A stretch of DNA of 64,000 nucleotides from JAFAHS01 sp046728175. Its GTDB lineage: Bacteria > Desulfobacterota > Binatia > Binatales > Binataceae. The translations under genes and the position numbers were made by a program. Below, one piece after another: positions 9,120-17,142 of the stretch. Where the stretch lies: NCBI GenBank assembly GCA_046728175.1, contig JBKPEA010000006.1, forward strand, positions 33,712 through 97,711. Reading direction: 5' to 3'. Position 1 is the stretch's first letter; every line of letters starts with the position of its first letter. Under the pieces are notes generated by a model. The model worked only from the letters and a program-made list of their open reading frames with translations, searched no databases and had not been told where the DNA came from.

Positions 9120-10577
9120 GTGGAGTTTGCGGTTGCGACCTTGACGGACCATCCGACCACGACCTGCGCGGGGTCAGCGCGGCGGCTCAGGTTGATATTC
9201 CTCGTGCTGCTCGCGGCGTACCTGTGTGGATGCAGCCCGATAGCCGATGCGCCTGACTCTGTTTCGGCCGCGGTCGCGGACGGACGCCACAAGCACCTGA
9301 AATTTGCGGACGCGCAGGGCCCATTGTCTAATGCGCGCGGCAAGGTGCTCATCGCGCGCCTGGAGAAGACCAGCGGCAAGACCGACATCCTCCACCGCCA
9401 TCTCGCATTCGAGCAGGCGATCACTGGCAGCCCCCTTATCGTCGGCAATAAGGTCACCTTGCTTAAGAATGGCGCGGAGACCTACCGCGCGATGTTCAGC
9501 GCGATCGAGGGCGCCGACGACAACATCAACCTGGAAAGCTATGAATTCATCGATGATCCCATCGGCCAAGAATTTGCGGAAGCGCTGATTGCCAAGCAGC
9601 GTGCGGGCGTCCAGGTCAACGTCATTTACGATAGTTTCGGCTCGTGGAGCACGCCCGCAGCGTTCTTTCAGCGGATGCGAGAAAACGGAATCCGGGTCCT
9701 GCAATTTGATCCGTTAAGTCCCGCGGCGCGGCGTTTTCACTGGGAAACCGCACACCGTGACCACCGCAAGCTGATGATTATCGACGGCCACACGGCGATC
9801 TTGGGCGGGATAAACCTATCGGACGTTTACTCAAGCTCGTCCAGTTCCAAAAGTGCAAAAAGAGAGAGTAACCAGGCGGAGGTGGATCTGGGCTCGTGGC
9901 GAGACACCGATATCGAAATCGAGGGACCGGCGGTAGCGGAGTGTCAAAAGCTTTTCCTCCAGCAATGGATGAGCCAGCAAGGGCTGCCACTCAGTCCGAA
10001 GCGTTACTTTCCCACCCTGTCCGAGCAGGGCAACGACATCGTGCGGATTATCGGTTTTACTCCCGGACAATTGAGTCTGATCTACGTAACCCTGATCTCG
10101 GCAATCAACAATGCCGAAAGAAATGTCTACATCACCGACGCGTTTTTCGCACCGGATGCCAAGATGCTGGACGCGATGGAATCGGCAGCGCGGCGCGGGG
10201 TCGACGTCAAGTTGCTGGTTCCCGGAGCAAACACTTCATCGCTGGTCGAGGCGGCGGGCCGCTCTCATTATCTGAATCTGCTGAACGCTGGAGTGAAGGT
10301 TTACGAGTGGCGCGGTAACATGCTGCACGCGAAAACCGCGACCGTAGATCACGTATGGTCAACCGTCGGTTCCTCGAACCTGGATTGGTGGAGCATCGCA
10401 CGCAATGACGAAGTCACCGCGACGATCCTGAGTGAGGGCTTGGGGCAGGAAATGGATCGAATGTTTAGTCGCGATCTCCAGAACGCGACGGAAATCGATC
10501 CTGAACAGTGGAAGTCGCGCTCCATCTTCGAGAGGATCTACGAATCCTTCGCGCGAAGGATTCAGCGCATGCTCTGA
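9120..10577 (+). CDS. Phospholipase D/cardiolipin synthase-like lipoprotein
   Basis: Two-HKD phospholipase-D-superfamily protein, 485 residues from a GTG. The N-terminus has basic residues (RRLRL) and a hydrophobic stretch ending in YLCGC near residue 38, a plausible lipobox, so it should be an envelope lipoprotein. HKD motif 1 is HRKLMIID near 218-226, followed by GGINLSD. HKD motif 2 is HAKTATVD near 402-409, followed by GSSNLDWWS. Such proteins transfer phosphatidyl groups (cardiolipin synthase ClsB/C type) or hydrolyse phospholipids. The lipoprotein anchor is less usual for cardiolipin synthases, which normally have membrane helices, so the exact reaction is open. Confidence 0.83.
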   Translation: MEFAVATLTDHPTTTCAGSARRLRLIFLVLLAAYLCGCSPIADAPDSVSAAVADGRHKHLKFADAQGPLSNARGKVLIARLEKTSGKTDILHRHLAFEQAITGSPLIVGNKVTLLKNGAETYRAMFSAIEGADDNINLESYEFIDDPIGQEFAEALIAKQRAGVQVNVIYDSFGSWSTPAAFFQRMRENGIRVLQFDPLSPAARRFHWETAHRDHRKLMIIDGHTAILGGINLSDVYSSSSSSKSAKRESNQAEVDLGSWRDTDIEIEGPAVAECQKLFLQQWMSQQGLPLSPKRYFPTLSEQGNDIVRIIGFTPGQLSLIYVTLISAINNAERNVYITDAFFAPDAKMLDAMESAARRGVDVKLLVPGANTSSLVEAAGRSHYLNLLNAGVKVYEWRGNMLHAKTATVDHVWSTVGSSNLDWWSIARNDEVTATILSEGLGQEMDRMFSRDLQNATEIDPEQWKSRSIFERIYESFARRIQRML

Positions 10578-10820
10578 GACTTGCTTGCGAGCGTCGACCC
10601 GTCAGGCACGAGGCGCGGGCGCGAAGCTTGCCATTTTTATTCACGCGGTCGTAGGCCTTGCTTACAAGGCTGGTCGCCGGGTGGAAGCCATCGCGCGTTT
10701 CCTTCCGGCATCTTAAGACATTGCCGATGCAGAGTCGTCCCTCTCCTTCGCGTGGTCGAAAAAGGAACCCATTGAGGTTTGTTGACAACGCCCAGCCTCT
10801 CGCGCTCCAAAAAGTAATGA

Positions 10821-11239
10821 ATGGATTCATCTTTCGAAATGCGTGCACCTGGCCTCCGCGACCGGCAGAAGCAGGAACGCGAGCGCCGAATCCTCAAGGC
10901 CGCCAAGCGGCTCTTCGCCAGAAAAGGCTATGCGGGAGTTGCCATGGAGGAGGTCGCGGCGCGCGCGGGTCTCGCGGTTGGCACGCTTTACAACTATTTC
11001 CCTTCAAAATTGGCCCTACTGCTGGCCATTCTCCGGCGTGAGACAGAGTCACTGCTCGCCCGCGGGCAGAAGATTCTGGCACTCCCGGGCGTGACCCGGT
11101 CGCCGCCGTGTCCGCGTTCACCGAGATCTTTCTCGACGATTTCACGCGCGAAGAAGGAGCGACTGTGGCATTAAATGTTTGGCGCCGCAATCGCAGAGCC
11201 TGCGGTAGTTTGGCGCCGACTCAGCCTATCGGGCAATAG
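10821..11239 (+). pseudogene. TetR-family regulator, frameshifted and short
   Basis: The first 90 residues are a clear TetR DNA-binding domain: RRILKAAKRLFARKGYAG, then the helix-turn-helix VAARAGLAVGTLYNYFPSK, then ALLLAILRRE. In a CCCGGG run near 11088 the frame changes. The continuing frame gives DPVAAVSAFTEIFLDDF and runs to a TAG at 11237. Even when repaired, the product would be about 139 residues against about 190-210 for the family, so the ligand-binding domain is truncated. Its end overlaps the convergent C45 gene by a few bases. Confidence 0.65.
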
Positions 11240-12297
11240 GCATTCAGGCAGGGCGGACCGCCCGCGAGTTGAATTGTCGGGGGGCGCTTCAACTCCATCA
11301 CGATCGAAGAGAAGGTCATCGTGCTCGTCGCGTCGTCTGGCGAAGGACGAACCGAGATAGGATGCGGTCCTTCGCGGGAGGAGAGAGCAGCCTTGACCTC
11401 GTCAATGGTGGGCGTCCGTGCGGCCATCAAATCCCTGAGCTTAGCGTAGCGGCCCCGCGAATTTTCTTCGGCCTTTTCAAGTCGCTCGTTGCGAGGAGCC
11501 GCAACCGGATGATTAGTATGTATGAAGACGGGAGAATCCTTCCAGGGAATATTGCTTGCCCCGGACGCCGAAGCCTCGAAGCTTGCAAATCCTCCTGGGT
11601 CGCCGATGAGATAGTGCTGACCTGAAGCGTGCCGCGGCTGGCAGATCCATTTCGTGGCAGCGGTCAGATTCGGTTGCTCCAGTATCCCGCGCATTACGCA
11701 CGCGACCGGCAGGCCATCCGCGGCGCTCGGCAACTGCCACAGCGTGTTCACCGCAACGCCGACGCCGGCTTCGTTCGCGCCGCAAAGTCCGATCATTCCG
11801 CAGATCGTCATGACCGTGGTGCGCGGTCCGCCGTTTATGGCCGTGCTGATAAGCGCCTGACCGCCGTCCAGGTAGGCGTGCAGATCCATATTCTGCCCGA
11901 GAATCGGAGGCTGGCCGTCGCGTCCGCGGCTCGCAATGATACTGCAGTGATTGGCCTCGGCAGAGGCCTGACGGTAGTGCTTCGCGCCGAACCACCATTC
12001 CTCGTCCATGAATTGAAACGCCAGCGTCTCGGGCAAGGATCGTCCGCTGCCCTCGGCGATCCCCTCAATTTCCTCCAGCAGCGCCGGGGTCCAGTGCCGC
12101 ATCGCGGCGACGAACCGGGTTTGCGCGAGAAACGATTCGATGAAGGCCTCGGGATGGACGCCAAAGCGTTGGGTCAGGCTTTCCCGCCAGCGGCGGCGTA
12201 CGTCGCTGATAGACTCTCGCAAAGCGTCGCCGTGCTGGCGTCCTTGCGCGCGAGGCGGGCCGGAAAGACGCAGGAATGGTAGCGAAGACGCGGACAC
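11221..12297 (-). CDS. C45-family Ntn hydrolase (acyl-CoA:6-APA acyltransferase-like)
   Basis: Member of the C45 peptidase/isopenicillin N acyltransferase-like family, which self-cleaves to expose an N-terminal Cys and hydrolyses or transfers amide-linked acyl groups. The proposed nucleophile is Cys118 in NHCSIIASR, followed by ILGQNMDLHAYLD and the GMIGLCGANEAGVGVAVN block. The opening LPFLRLSGPPRAQGRQHG is the usual family N-terminus, so the GTG at 12297 is the preferred start (358 residues). In-frame ATGs at 12390 and 12405 are alternatives. No signal peptide is evident. The physiological amide is unknown. Confidence 0.78.
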   Translation of the reverse strand: MSASSLPFLRLSGPPRAQGRQHGDALRESISDVRRRWRESLTQRFGVHPEAFIESFLAQTRFVAAMRHWTPALLEEIEGIAEGSGRSLPETLAFQFMDEEWWFGAKHYRQASAEANHCSIIASRGRDGQPPILGQNMDLHAYLDGGQALISTAINGGPRTTVMTICGMIGLCGANEAGVGVAVNTLWQLPSAADGLPVACVMRGILEQPNLTAATKWICQPRHASGQHYLIGDPGGFASFEASASGASNIPWKDSPVFIHTNHPVAAPRNERLEKAEENSRGRYAKLRDLMAARTPTIDEVKAALSSREGPHPISVRPSPDDATSTMTFSSIVMELKRPPTIQLAGGPPCLNAYCPIG

Positions 12298-12480
12298 TGG
12301 ATCGAGGATACTCCGCCGATGAAACGATTGAAAATTGCGGCACCCGCCGCCGGTCGCCGGCAGCGGCCAAAGCCTGCGTGAACCCGACATTCGCGTCCAC
12401 CCCATTGGTCCGGCTAGTACGTCGACGGCCAGCTGCGCTAGAAGTCGCCTAGAGCTCATCAAGCTCGGAGGTGCTGACCC

Positions 12481-13635
12481 ATGGCAGCAACACCAATCAA
12501 GGTAATCTCCGCCGACTCTCACATGACCGAGCCCGCGGATCTCTGGACCGAGAGGCTGGACCAGAAATTTCGCGATCGTGCGCCGCGCATTATCAGGAGT
12601 GAGAACCGCGGCACGTTTATCTTTGTGGCGCCCGACATTCCGGCCTTTCCGGTCGCGGGCGGATTTGCGGCCGGCCGCAGCGGCGAAGAGCTCCGCGAAT
12701 TCATGAAGCGCGCAAACAAGGACGAGGGCTACAAGGCGGCACGCCCCAGCGGTTGGGACCCGGCCGAGCGCATCAAGGATCAGGACGTCGATGGTGTGCA
12801 GGGCGAAGTGCTGTACACTACGCTGGGCATGCCCCTGTTCGGGCTGCATGATGCCGATCTGCAGCGTGCGTGTTTTCGGGTTTACAACGATTGGGTCGCG
12901 GACTTTGCTTCTTACGATCCGCGCCGGCTGCACGCGATTGCACTGATCTCGCTCGAGGACGTCAACGAAGGCGCCAAGGAGCTGGAACGCGCGAAAAAGA
13001 TCGGGCTCAAGGGGGCAATGATCTGGGGTTCGCCTCCGGCAGAAAGCCCCTACTGGCACAGATCCTACGATCCGTTCTGGCAGGTCGCAGAGGACCTGCA
13101 GATGCCGCTGTCGCTGCACGTCATCACCGGCAAGCGACCCCCGCGCTCCAAAGAGGAACAGCAGAAGGCCAAGACGCGCGAGCCGTCTTTCATTCGCGGC
13201 TACATGAATATTCTGCACGAGGTGCAACGCTCGCTAACCGATATCATCTGCGGGGGCGTGCTGATGCGCTTTCCGCGTCTGAAGATCGTGTCCGCGGAGA
13301 ATGACAGCGGATGGCTGCCGCACTACATGTACCGGCTCGACCACGCGTTCGAGAAGTTCGGCGCGATGATGGAAGAGCCACTCGACATGACGCCGGGCGA
13401 ATACGTGCGCCGCAATGTGTGGGCGACCTTCCAGGACGATCCGGTTGGCCCGATGCTGGTGCAGTTCTTCGGCGAAGACAACTTCATGTGGGCGTCGGAC
13501 TTTCCACACACCGATTCGACGTGGCCCCATTCACAGGACGTGATTGCGCGCGACTTCAAGCAGGTTCCAGAACCGGTAAAACGCAAGATCGTCTGTGAAA
13601 ATGCGGCGCGCTTGTACCAGATCGATCTGAATTAG
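12481..13635 (+). CDS. Amidohydrolase-2 family metal-dependent hydrolase
   Basis: TIM-barrel metal hydrolase of the amidohydrolase-2 (decarboxylase/hydrolase) branch, 384 residues, cytoplasmic. The N-terminal metal motif is ISADSHMTEP. Strand motifs MIWGSPPAESP, LSLHVITG and SAENDSGWLPHYMYRLD follow, and the conserved C-terminal WASDFPHTDSTWP holds the active-site Asp. This branch decarboxylates or hydrolyses aromatic and cyclic acids, and many members sit in aromatic or steroid catabolic loci. Substrate unknown. GGAGGT lies upstream of the ATG. It is divergent from the C45 gene. Confidence 0.85.
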   Translation: MAATPIKVISADSHMTEPADLWTERLDQKFRDRAPRIIRSENRGTFIFVAPDIPAFPVAGGFAAGRSGEELREFMKRANKDEGYKAARPSGWDPAERIKDQDVDGVQGEVLYTTLGMPLFGLHDADLQRACFRVYNDWVADFASYDPRRLHAIALISLEDVNEGAKELERAKKIGLKGAMIWGSPPAESPYWHRSYDPFWQVAEDLQMPLSLHVITGKRPPRSKEEQQKAKTREPSFIRGYMNILHEVQRSLTDIICGGVLMRFPRLKIVSAENDSGWLPHYMYRLDHAFEKFGAMMEEPLDMTPGEYVRRNVWATFQDDPVGPMLVQFFGEDNFMWASDFPHTDSTWPHSQDVIARDFKQVPEPVKRKIVCENAARLYQIDLN

Positions 13636-13659
13636 GGTCAAAGGCGCAGGTCCGCAGAT

Positions 13660-13708
13660 CGCGCGGTTCTCACAGGTTGGCTTTCGGATTCCAGTGAGAA
13701 TCCGCGCG
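13660..13708. repeat. Long inverted repeat downstream of the amidohydrolase
   Basis: CGCGCGGTTCTCAC at 13660-13673 pairs with GTGAGAATCCGCGCG at 13694-13708, with one bulged base and a 20-nt loop. It lies between two convergent genes. There is no T tract, so it is either a factor-dependent termination or mRNA-stabilising hairpin, or a REP-like element. Confidence 0.45.
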
Positions 13709-13862
13709 CTCGCGGCCACAATCCAGGGTGCTCGTAGGGCTTGGGGTCAAACTTAATTACGGGCTGCGAGCACCAAGAATGAAACCCGACCTCTGTGCCG
13801 GCAGCGCGGTACCCTTCCCTTTATCAGGTTCATCCATCAGGGTGTGCCGTGCGCATCCCAAC

Positions 13863-14282
13863 TTAATTGGCCGCACCGGTGAAATGCACCGCCGTGCCGG
13901 CGCATTCGAAGTAGCCGCCCTCGGTGTACGGTTCGGAAACTGCCGACGCATCGTTGGCCACGAAGTAGATCGTAGTGGCCACGACCGCGTCGACCTGATC
14001 ACCATATTTGCGATAGGCGGCGGCCCGCAGGCCATCGCCGTGAACCACCTGGCCGCTGGTGGAGTTAGGCGTGTTGAAACAGTAACCCTGCACGGAGCCG
14101 AGCTTCGTATACTGGGGATGGCCGTTCACCGTGTCCCTCGACACCACCTGGATCTTCTTGATTGCAGCACTGAGCGCATCCTGCTGTTCATGGAGCTGAG
14201 TTACATCCTGATCGAGGTGCTGTTCTTCGGCGCAGCCGCCGAACACGATCGCAATCGCAAACGCCAGGAAAAATCGCTTCAT
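13863..14282 (-). CDS. Small uncharacterised lipoprotein
   Basis: A 139-residue envelope lipoprotein. The ATG at 14282 gives MKRFFLAFAIAIVFGGC, a textbook type-II signal with Cys17 as lipidation site. An upstream in-frame start would bury this signal. After a short coiled-coil-like segment (QLHEQQDALSAAIKK) comes a compact domain with GSVQGYCFNTP, AAYRKYGDQVDAVV and YFECAGTAVHF. The domain resembles small heavy-metal-binding or RcsF/DUF4156-like lipoprotein domains, but I cannot assign it. It lies 82 bp beyond the stop of the enoyl-CoA hydratase on the same strand and may be co-transcribed. Confidence 0.7.
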   Translation of the reverse strand: MKRFFLAFAIAIVFGGCAEEQHLDQDVTQLHEQQDALSAAIKKIQVVSRDTVNGHPQYTKLGSVQGYCFNTPNSTSGQVVHGDGLRAAAYRKYGDQVDAVVATTIYFVANDASAVSEPYTEGGYFECAGTAVHFTGAAN

Positions 14283-14364
14283 GGCCACGCTACCCCCCGT
14301 TCTGTTCTCCGTATGTGACGGGCGCGAGCGGGGCAAGAGCGAAAATTGCACGCCGTTCGGCGGA

Positions 14365-15195
14365 CTATTCGGCTCGGACGAAATTGGGTTTGCGCTTCTC
14401 CACGAATGCTTTCACGGCTTCCTGATGGTCCTTGGTGTTGAAGGTCATCATTTCGTAGGCGAGCGACGCGTCGAGGATCAGGTTGGCCTGCTGCTTGAGC
14501 CATTTATTGACCGCCAACTTGCTCCAGCGGATTGCCCACGTGGGTCCATCGGCTAATTCCCGCGCCAGCTCGCGGGCCTTGGTCATCACATCTTCCGGGC
14601 CGACCGCGTAGTTGACCATGCCGATGCGTCCGGCTTCGGCGCCATTGATGAAATTTCCGCGCATCAGGAACTCCTTGGCGCGGTGGGGCCCGATTAGCAG
14701 CGGCCAAATGACTGCGCCGCCATCGCCGGCCACGATTCCAACTTTGACGTGAGTGTCAGCGAAACGGGCTTTTTCCGAAGCGACCGTGATATCGCAGAGG
14801 AGCGCGAGCGTTGCGCCCAGACCGATCGCATCGCCGTTGATCGCGCCGATGATCGGCTGCTCCACATCGAGCATGTTTTCGATGACGCGGCGCCCGTTCG
14901 AGGCTGCAATCGGACCGCGACCGTGGCCCTTGCCTTTCTTGGGCGCCACTCCCGAGAGGCTGCCTTCCGCCATGCCTTTGACATCACCGCCCGCACAGAA
15001 CGCCCGTCCGGCGCCAGTCAGAATGATCGCGTTGATATCCTGATCTGCTCGCACGTCGATCCAGATCTGCTCCAGCTCGTGATGGAGCGCGTTGTGCACC
15101 GCGTTGAGGCGGTCGGGACGGTTAATGGTGATGGTCGCGATACGGTCCGCAACTGCGATGTTCAGGAATTCGTAATCGCCGTAGTCAATAGCCAT
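14365..15195 (-). CDS. Enoyl-CoA hydratase/isomerase family protein
   Basis: Crotonase-fold enzyme acting on CoA esters, 276 residues. ITINRPDRLNAV near 18-29, the oxyanion-hole loop GRAFCAGGDVKGM near 68-80, and IGAINGDAIGLGATLAL near 117-133 are clear. The second catalytic block reads VGIVAGDGGAVIWP, so the position usually held by a catalytic Glu is changed. This subgroup may therefore be an isomerase, hydrolase or thioesterase rather than a classical hydratase. The ATG start at 15195 is preceded by GGAGGTCTC. Substrate unknown. Confidence 0.85.
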   Translation of the reverse strand: MAIDYGDYEFLNIAVADRIATITINRPDRLNAVHNALHHELEQIWIDVRADQDINAIILTGAGRAFCAGGDVKGMAEGSLSGVAPKKGKGHGRGPIAASNGRRVIENMLDVEQPIIGAINGDAIGLGATLALLCDITVASEKARFADTHVKVGIVAGDGGAVIWPLLIGPHRAKEFLMRGNFINGAEAGRIGMVNYAVGPEDVMTKARELARELADGPTWAIRWSKLAVNKWLKQQANLILDASLAYEMMTFNTKDHQEAVKAFVEKRKPNFVRAE

Positions 15196-15341
15196 AGCGA
15201 GAGACCTCCGATGATTTGTCCGGATGCTACAACTTGGCGGTCGATTTTGGAAAACGCAGAGAAGAGGTGGAGGGTGGTAAATCGAGTCATGTTGTCACTC
15301 GATCAGTCGCATCTCTTTCAACGGTGTGTACACGAGCGGAT

Positions 15342-15743
15342 TCACGGCTGTTTGTCGAACTTGGGCAAATCCTCGCGGACGGGTGCCCACGACGGCGCAC
15401 TCTTCATAAAGACCTGTGCCATCGGCTTGAAGATCGATGGATCGTCGAGACTGGCGGCCTTGAGGGCTACCATCGACTCCATGGCCGAGATAAGCGAGAT
15501 GATCGGTGAGCCGCAATTCGGACAGAATCCACGGCTCACCTTGCCGCCACTGTCACCGGTGGATTCGTAGTGCTTCAGTTCTCCCGTCATTTTGAGCGCC
15601 GCCTTTGGAATAAGCATCACAGATGCCATCGCCGTGCCGGTGGAGTGCTGGCAGTCACGGCAATAGCAGTTGGCGGCCATAATGGGGTCCGCTGAACATT
15701 CGTAGCGCACCGCGCCGCAGGCGCAGCCTCCGGTAATTGGCAT
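15342..15743 (-). CDS. GFA-family zinc protein (CENP-V/GFA domain)
   Basis: A 133-residue GFA-fold protein. Zinc ligands are GGCACGAVRYEC at the N-terminus, CYCRDCQHSTG near 28-38 and FCPNCGSPI near 74-82. SVMLIPKAALKMTGELKHYE is the usual beta segment of the family. This is the second intact GFA protein in the window; the two differ clearly in sequence, so they are not a recent duplication. Role unknown beyond zinc binding. The ATG start is preceded by GGAGGAA. Confidence 0.85.
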   Translation of the reverse strand: MPITGGCACGAVRYECSADPIMAANCYCRDCQHSTGTAMASVMLIPKAALKMTGELKHYESTGDSGGKVSRGFCPNCGSPIISLISAMESMVALKAASLDDPSIFKPMAQVFMKSAPSWAPVREDLPKFDKQP

Positions 15744-15954
15744 CGTGGGTTCCTCCCAAGTGACGGTTCACAGACTGAGGTCAACCAACCCGTGACCCTG
15801 CCCGGGGCAGGGGTCCATATGGTTTCCTCAAGGGACAATCGATCGGCGGGCCGCGATTCGTCAACCTGGCCGAGCAGGCCGGGCTCATCGTCCAAAGGGA
15901 CGATGAGCAGCTTGCGCCCTGGAAATATAGACTCTAAGCAGGACGCACCTATCT

Positions 15955-15960
15955 TATAAT
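15955..15960 (+). promoter_or_regulatory. Possible -10 element for the KshA-like gene
   Basis: An exact TATAAT lies 42 bp upstream of the ATG at 16002 in the gap between 15743 and 16002. No convincing -35 hexamer is found at the right distance, so the promoter may depend on an activator. The same gap contains a palindrome, CCTGCCC-GGGGCAGG, at about 15797-15811. Confidence 0.3.
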
Positions 15961-16001
15961 GGGGATTGTTCTCCTTGGATGGAAGACCAAGAGGGTAAAC
16001 T

Positions 16002-17072
16002 ATGGCGCTTGCACGTGCGATCGAAGCCGCTCCAATAGAAAACCGTTACGCGCGCGGGTGGCATTGTCTTGGCCTCGCGGAAGACTACCGCGACGGCAAG
16101 CCGCACACGCTGAATGCCTTCGGCACGCGGCTGGTGGCGTATCTGGGCGAGGACGCCGGCATCCACGTGCTCGACAGCTATTGTCCGCATATGGGCGCCG
16201 ACTTAAGCCGTGGGCAGATTAGGGGCAACTCGATTCAATGCCCGTTCCATGCGTGGAGCTGGGGTCCCGACGGCAAGTGCAATCACATTCCTTACAGCAA
16301 ACGGATTCCGCCCAAAGCACAGGTGAGGTCGTGGCCGACCAGCGAGCAGAACAAGCTGCTGTTCGTATGGAACGATCCCGAAGGCAATCCGCCCGCCGAT
16401 GAAGTCGCCATTCCGCGCATGGATGCGTGCTACTCGGATGAATGGACCGACTGGGCAATCGTGAAGTGGACGATCAATACCAATTGCCGCGAGCTCATCG
16501 ACAACGTGTCGGACATGGCCCATTTTCCGGTGGTGCACGGCGCACCCGTCGATTACTTCGCCAATGTGTTTCAGGGACACAAGGCGACCCAAATTATGAT
16601 TGGGTCGGGGCAGGGCGGAATGCAGGGAAACCTGGCGACCTGCGCGACCTATTTTGGGCCGGCCTATCAGATCACGCAAATGCGCGGGGACATGGGTGGG
16701 TTCACGGTCGATTCGATTCTGCTCAACTGCCACGTTCCGATAACGCTCAGCTCTTTCGACCTGCGCTTCGGGATGCTGGTGCGCAAGATGAAGGGGATGA
16801 GCGAGGAGATGTCCAAGCAGGTTTGCGACGCCTACATCCAGGCGATTCAGCAGGGCTTCTATCAGGACGTCGCGATTTGGGACCACAAGGTCCGGATCGA
16901 CAATCCATTGCTGTGCGAGAACGACGGACCCATCTACCAGCTGCGTGAGTGGTACAAGCAGTTCTATCTCGACACGGACGCGGTGCCCGAGGAAACCCAC
17001 AAGCGCCAGGTGGTGGAGATCAATCGTGGATACGACCACCCGCCGGAGCCGCATCACGTTTTCGAGGAATAG
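16002..17072 (+). CDS. kshA: Rieske oxygenase, 3-ketosteroid 9-alpha-hydroxylase component (KshA-like)
   Basis: Terminal oxygenase that hydroxylates C9 of 3-ketosteroids, which with KstD opens ring B (family knowledge). The 356-residue protein has the Rieske [2Fe-2S] motif CPH at 61-63 and CPFH at 80-83, followed by the KshA-like NHIPYSKRIPPKAQVRSW and LLFVWNDPEGNPP. The mononuclear iron ligands lie in NVSDMAHFPVVH (D171, H174, H179). The C-terminal FDLRFGMLVRKMKG and FYQDVAIWDHKVRIDNPLLC blocks are very KshA-like. GAGGG before the ATG supports the start. The electron donor is probably the ferredoxin at 25521 plus an unlinked reductase. Confidence 0.85.
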   Translation: MALARAIEAAPIENRYARGWHCLGLAEDYRDGKPHTLNAFGTRLVAYLGEDAGIHVLDSYCPHMGADLSRGQIRGNSIQCPFHAWSWGPDGKCNHIPYSKRIPPKAQVRSWPTSEQNKLLFVWNDPEGNPPADEVAIPRMDACYSDEWTDWAIVKWTINTNCRELIDNVSDMAHFPVVHGAPVDYFANVFQGHKATQIMIGSGQGGMQGNLATCATYFGPAYQITQMRGDMGGFTVDSILLNCHVPITLSSFDLRFGMLVRKMKGMSEEMSKQVCDAYIQAIQQGFYQDVAIWDHKVRIDNPLLCENDGPIYQLREWYKQFYLDTDAVPEETHKRQVVEINRGYDHPPEPHHVFEE

Positions 17073-17142
17073 AGCGCACAAGGCCGCAAAGGGGGCGCGG
17101 GTTCGGAAATCCGTGAAACCGGCTTAGTTTGCGGATTTCTTT

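Noticed and set aside
12298..13227. N-terminal extension of the C45 gene giving a 668-residue protein
   Set aside because: The extra 310 residues are antisense to the amidohydrolase at 12481 and unlike any domain; the family N-terminus begins near 12297.
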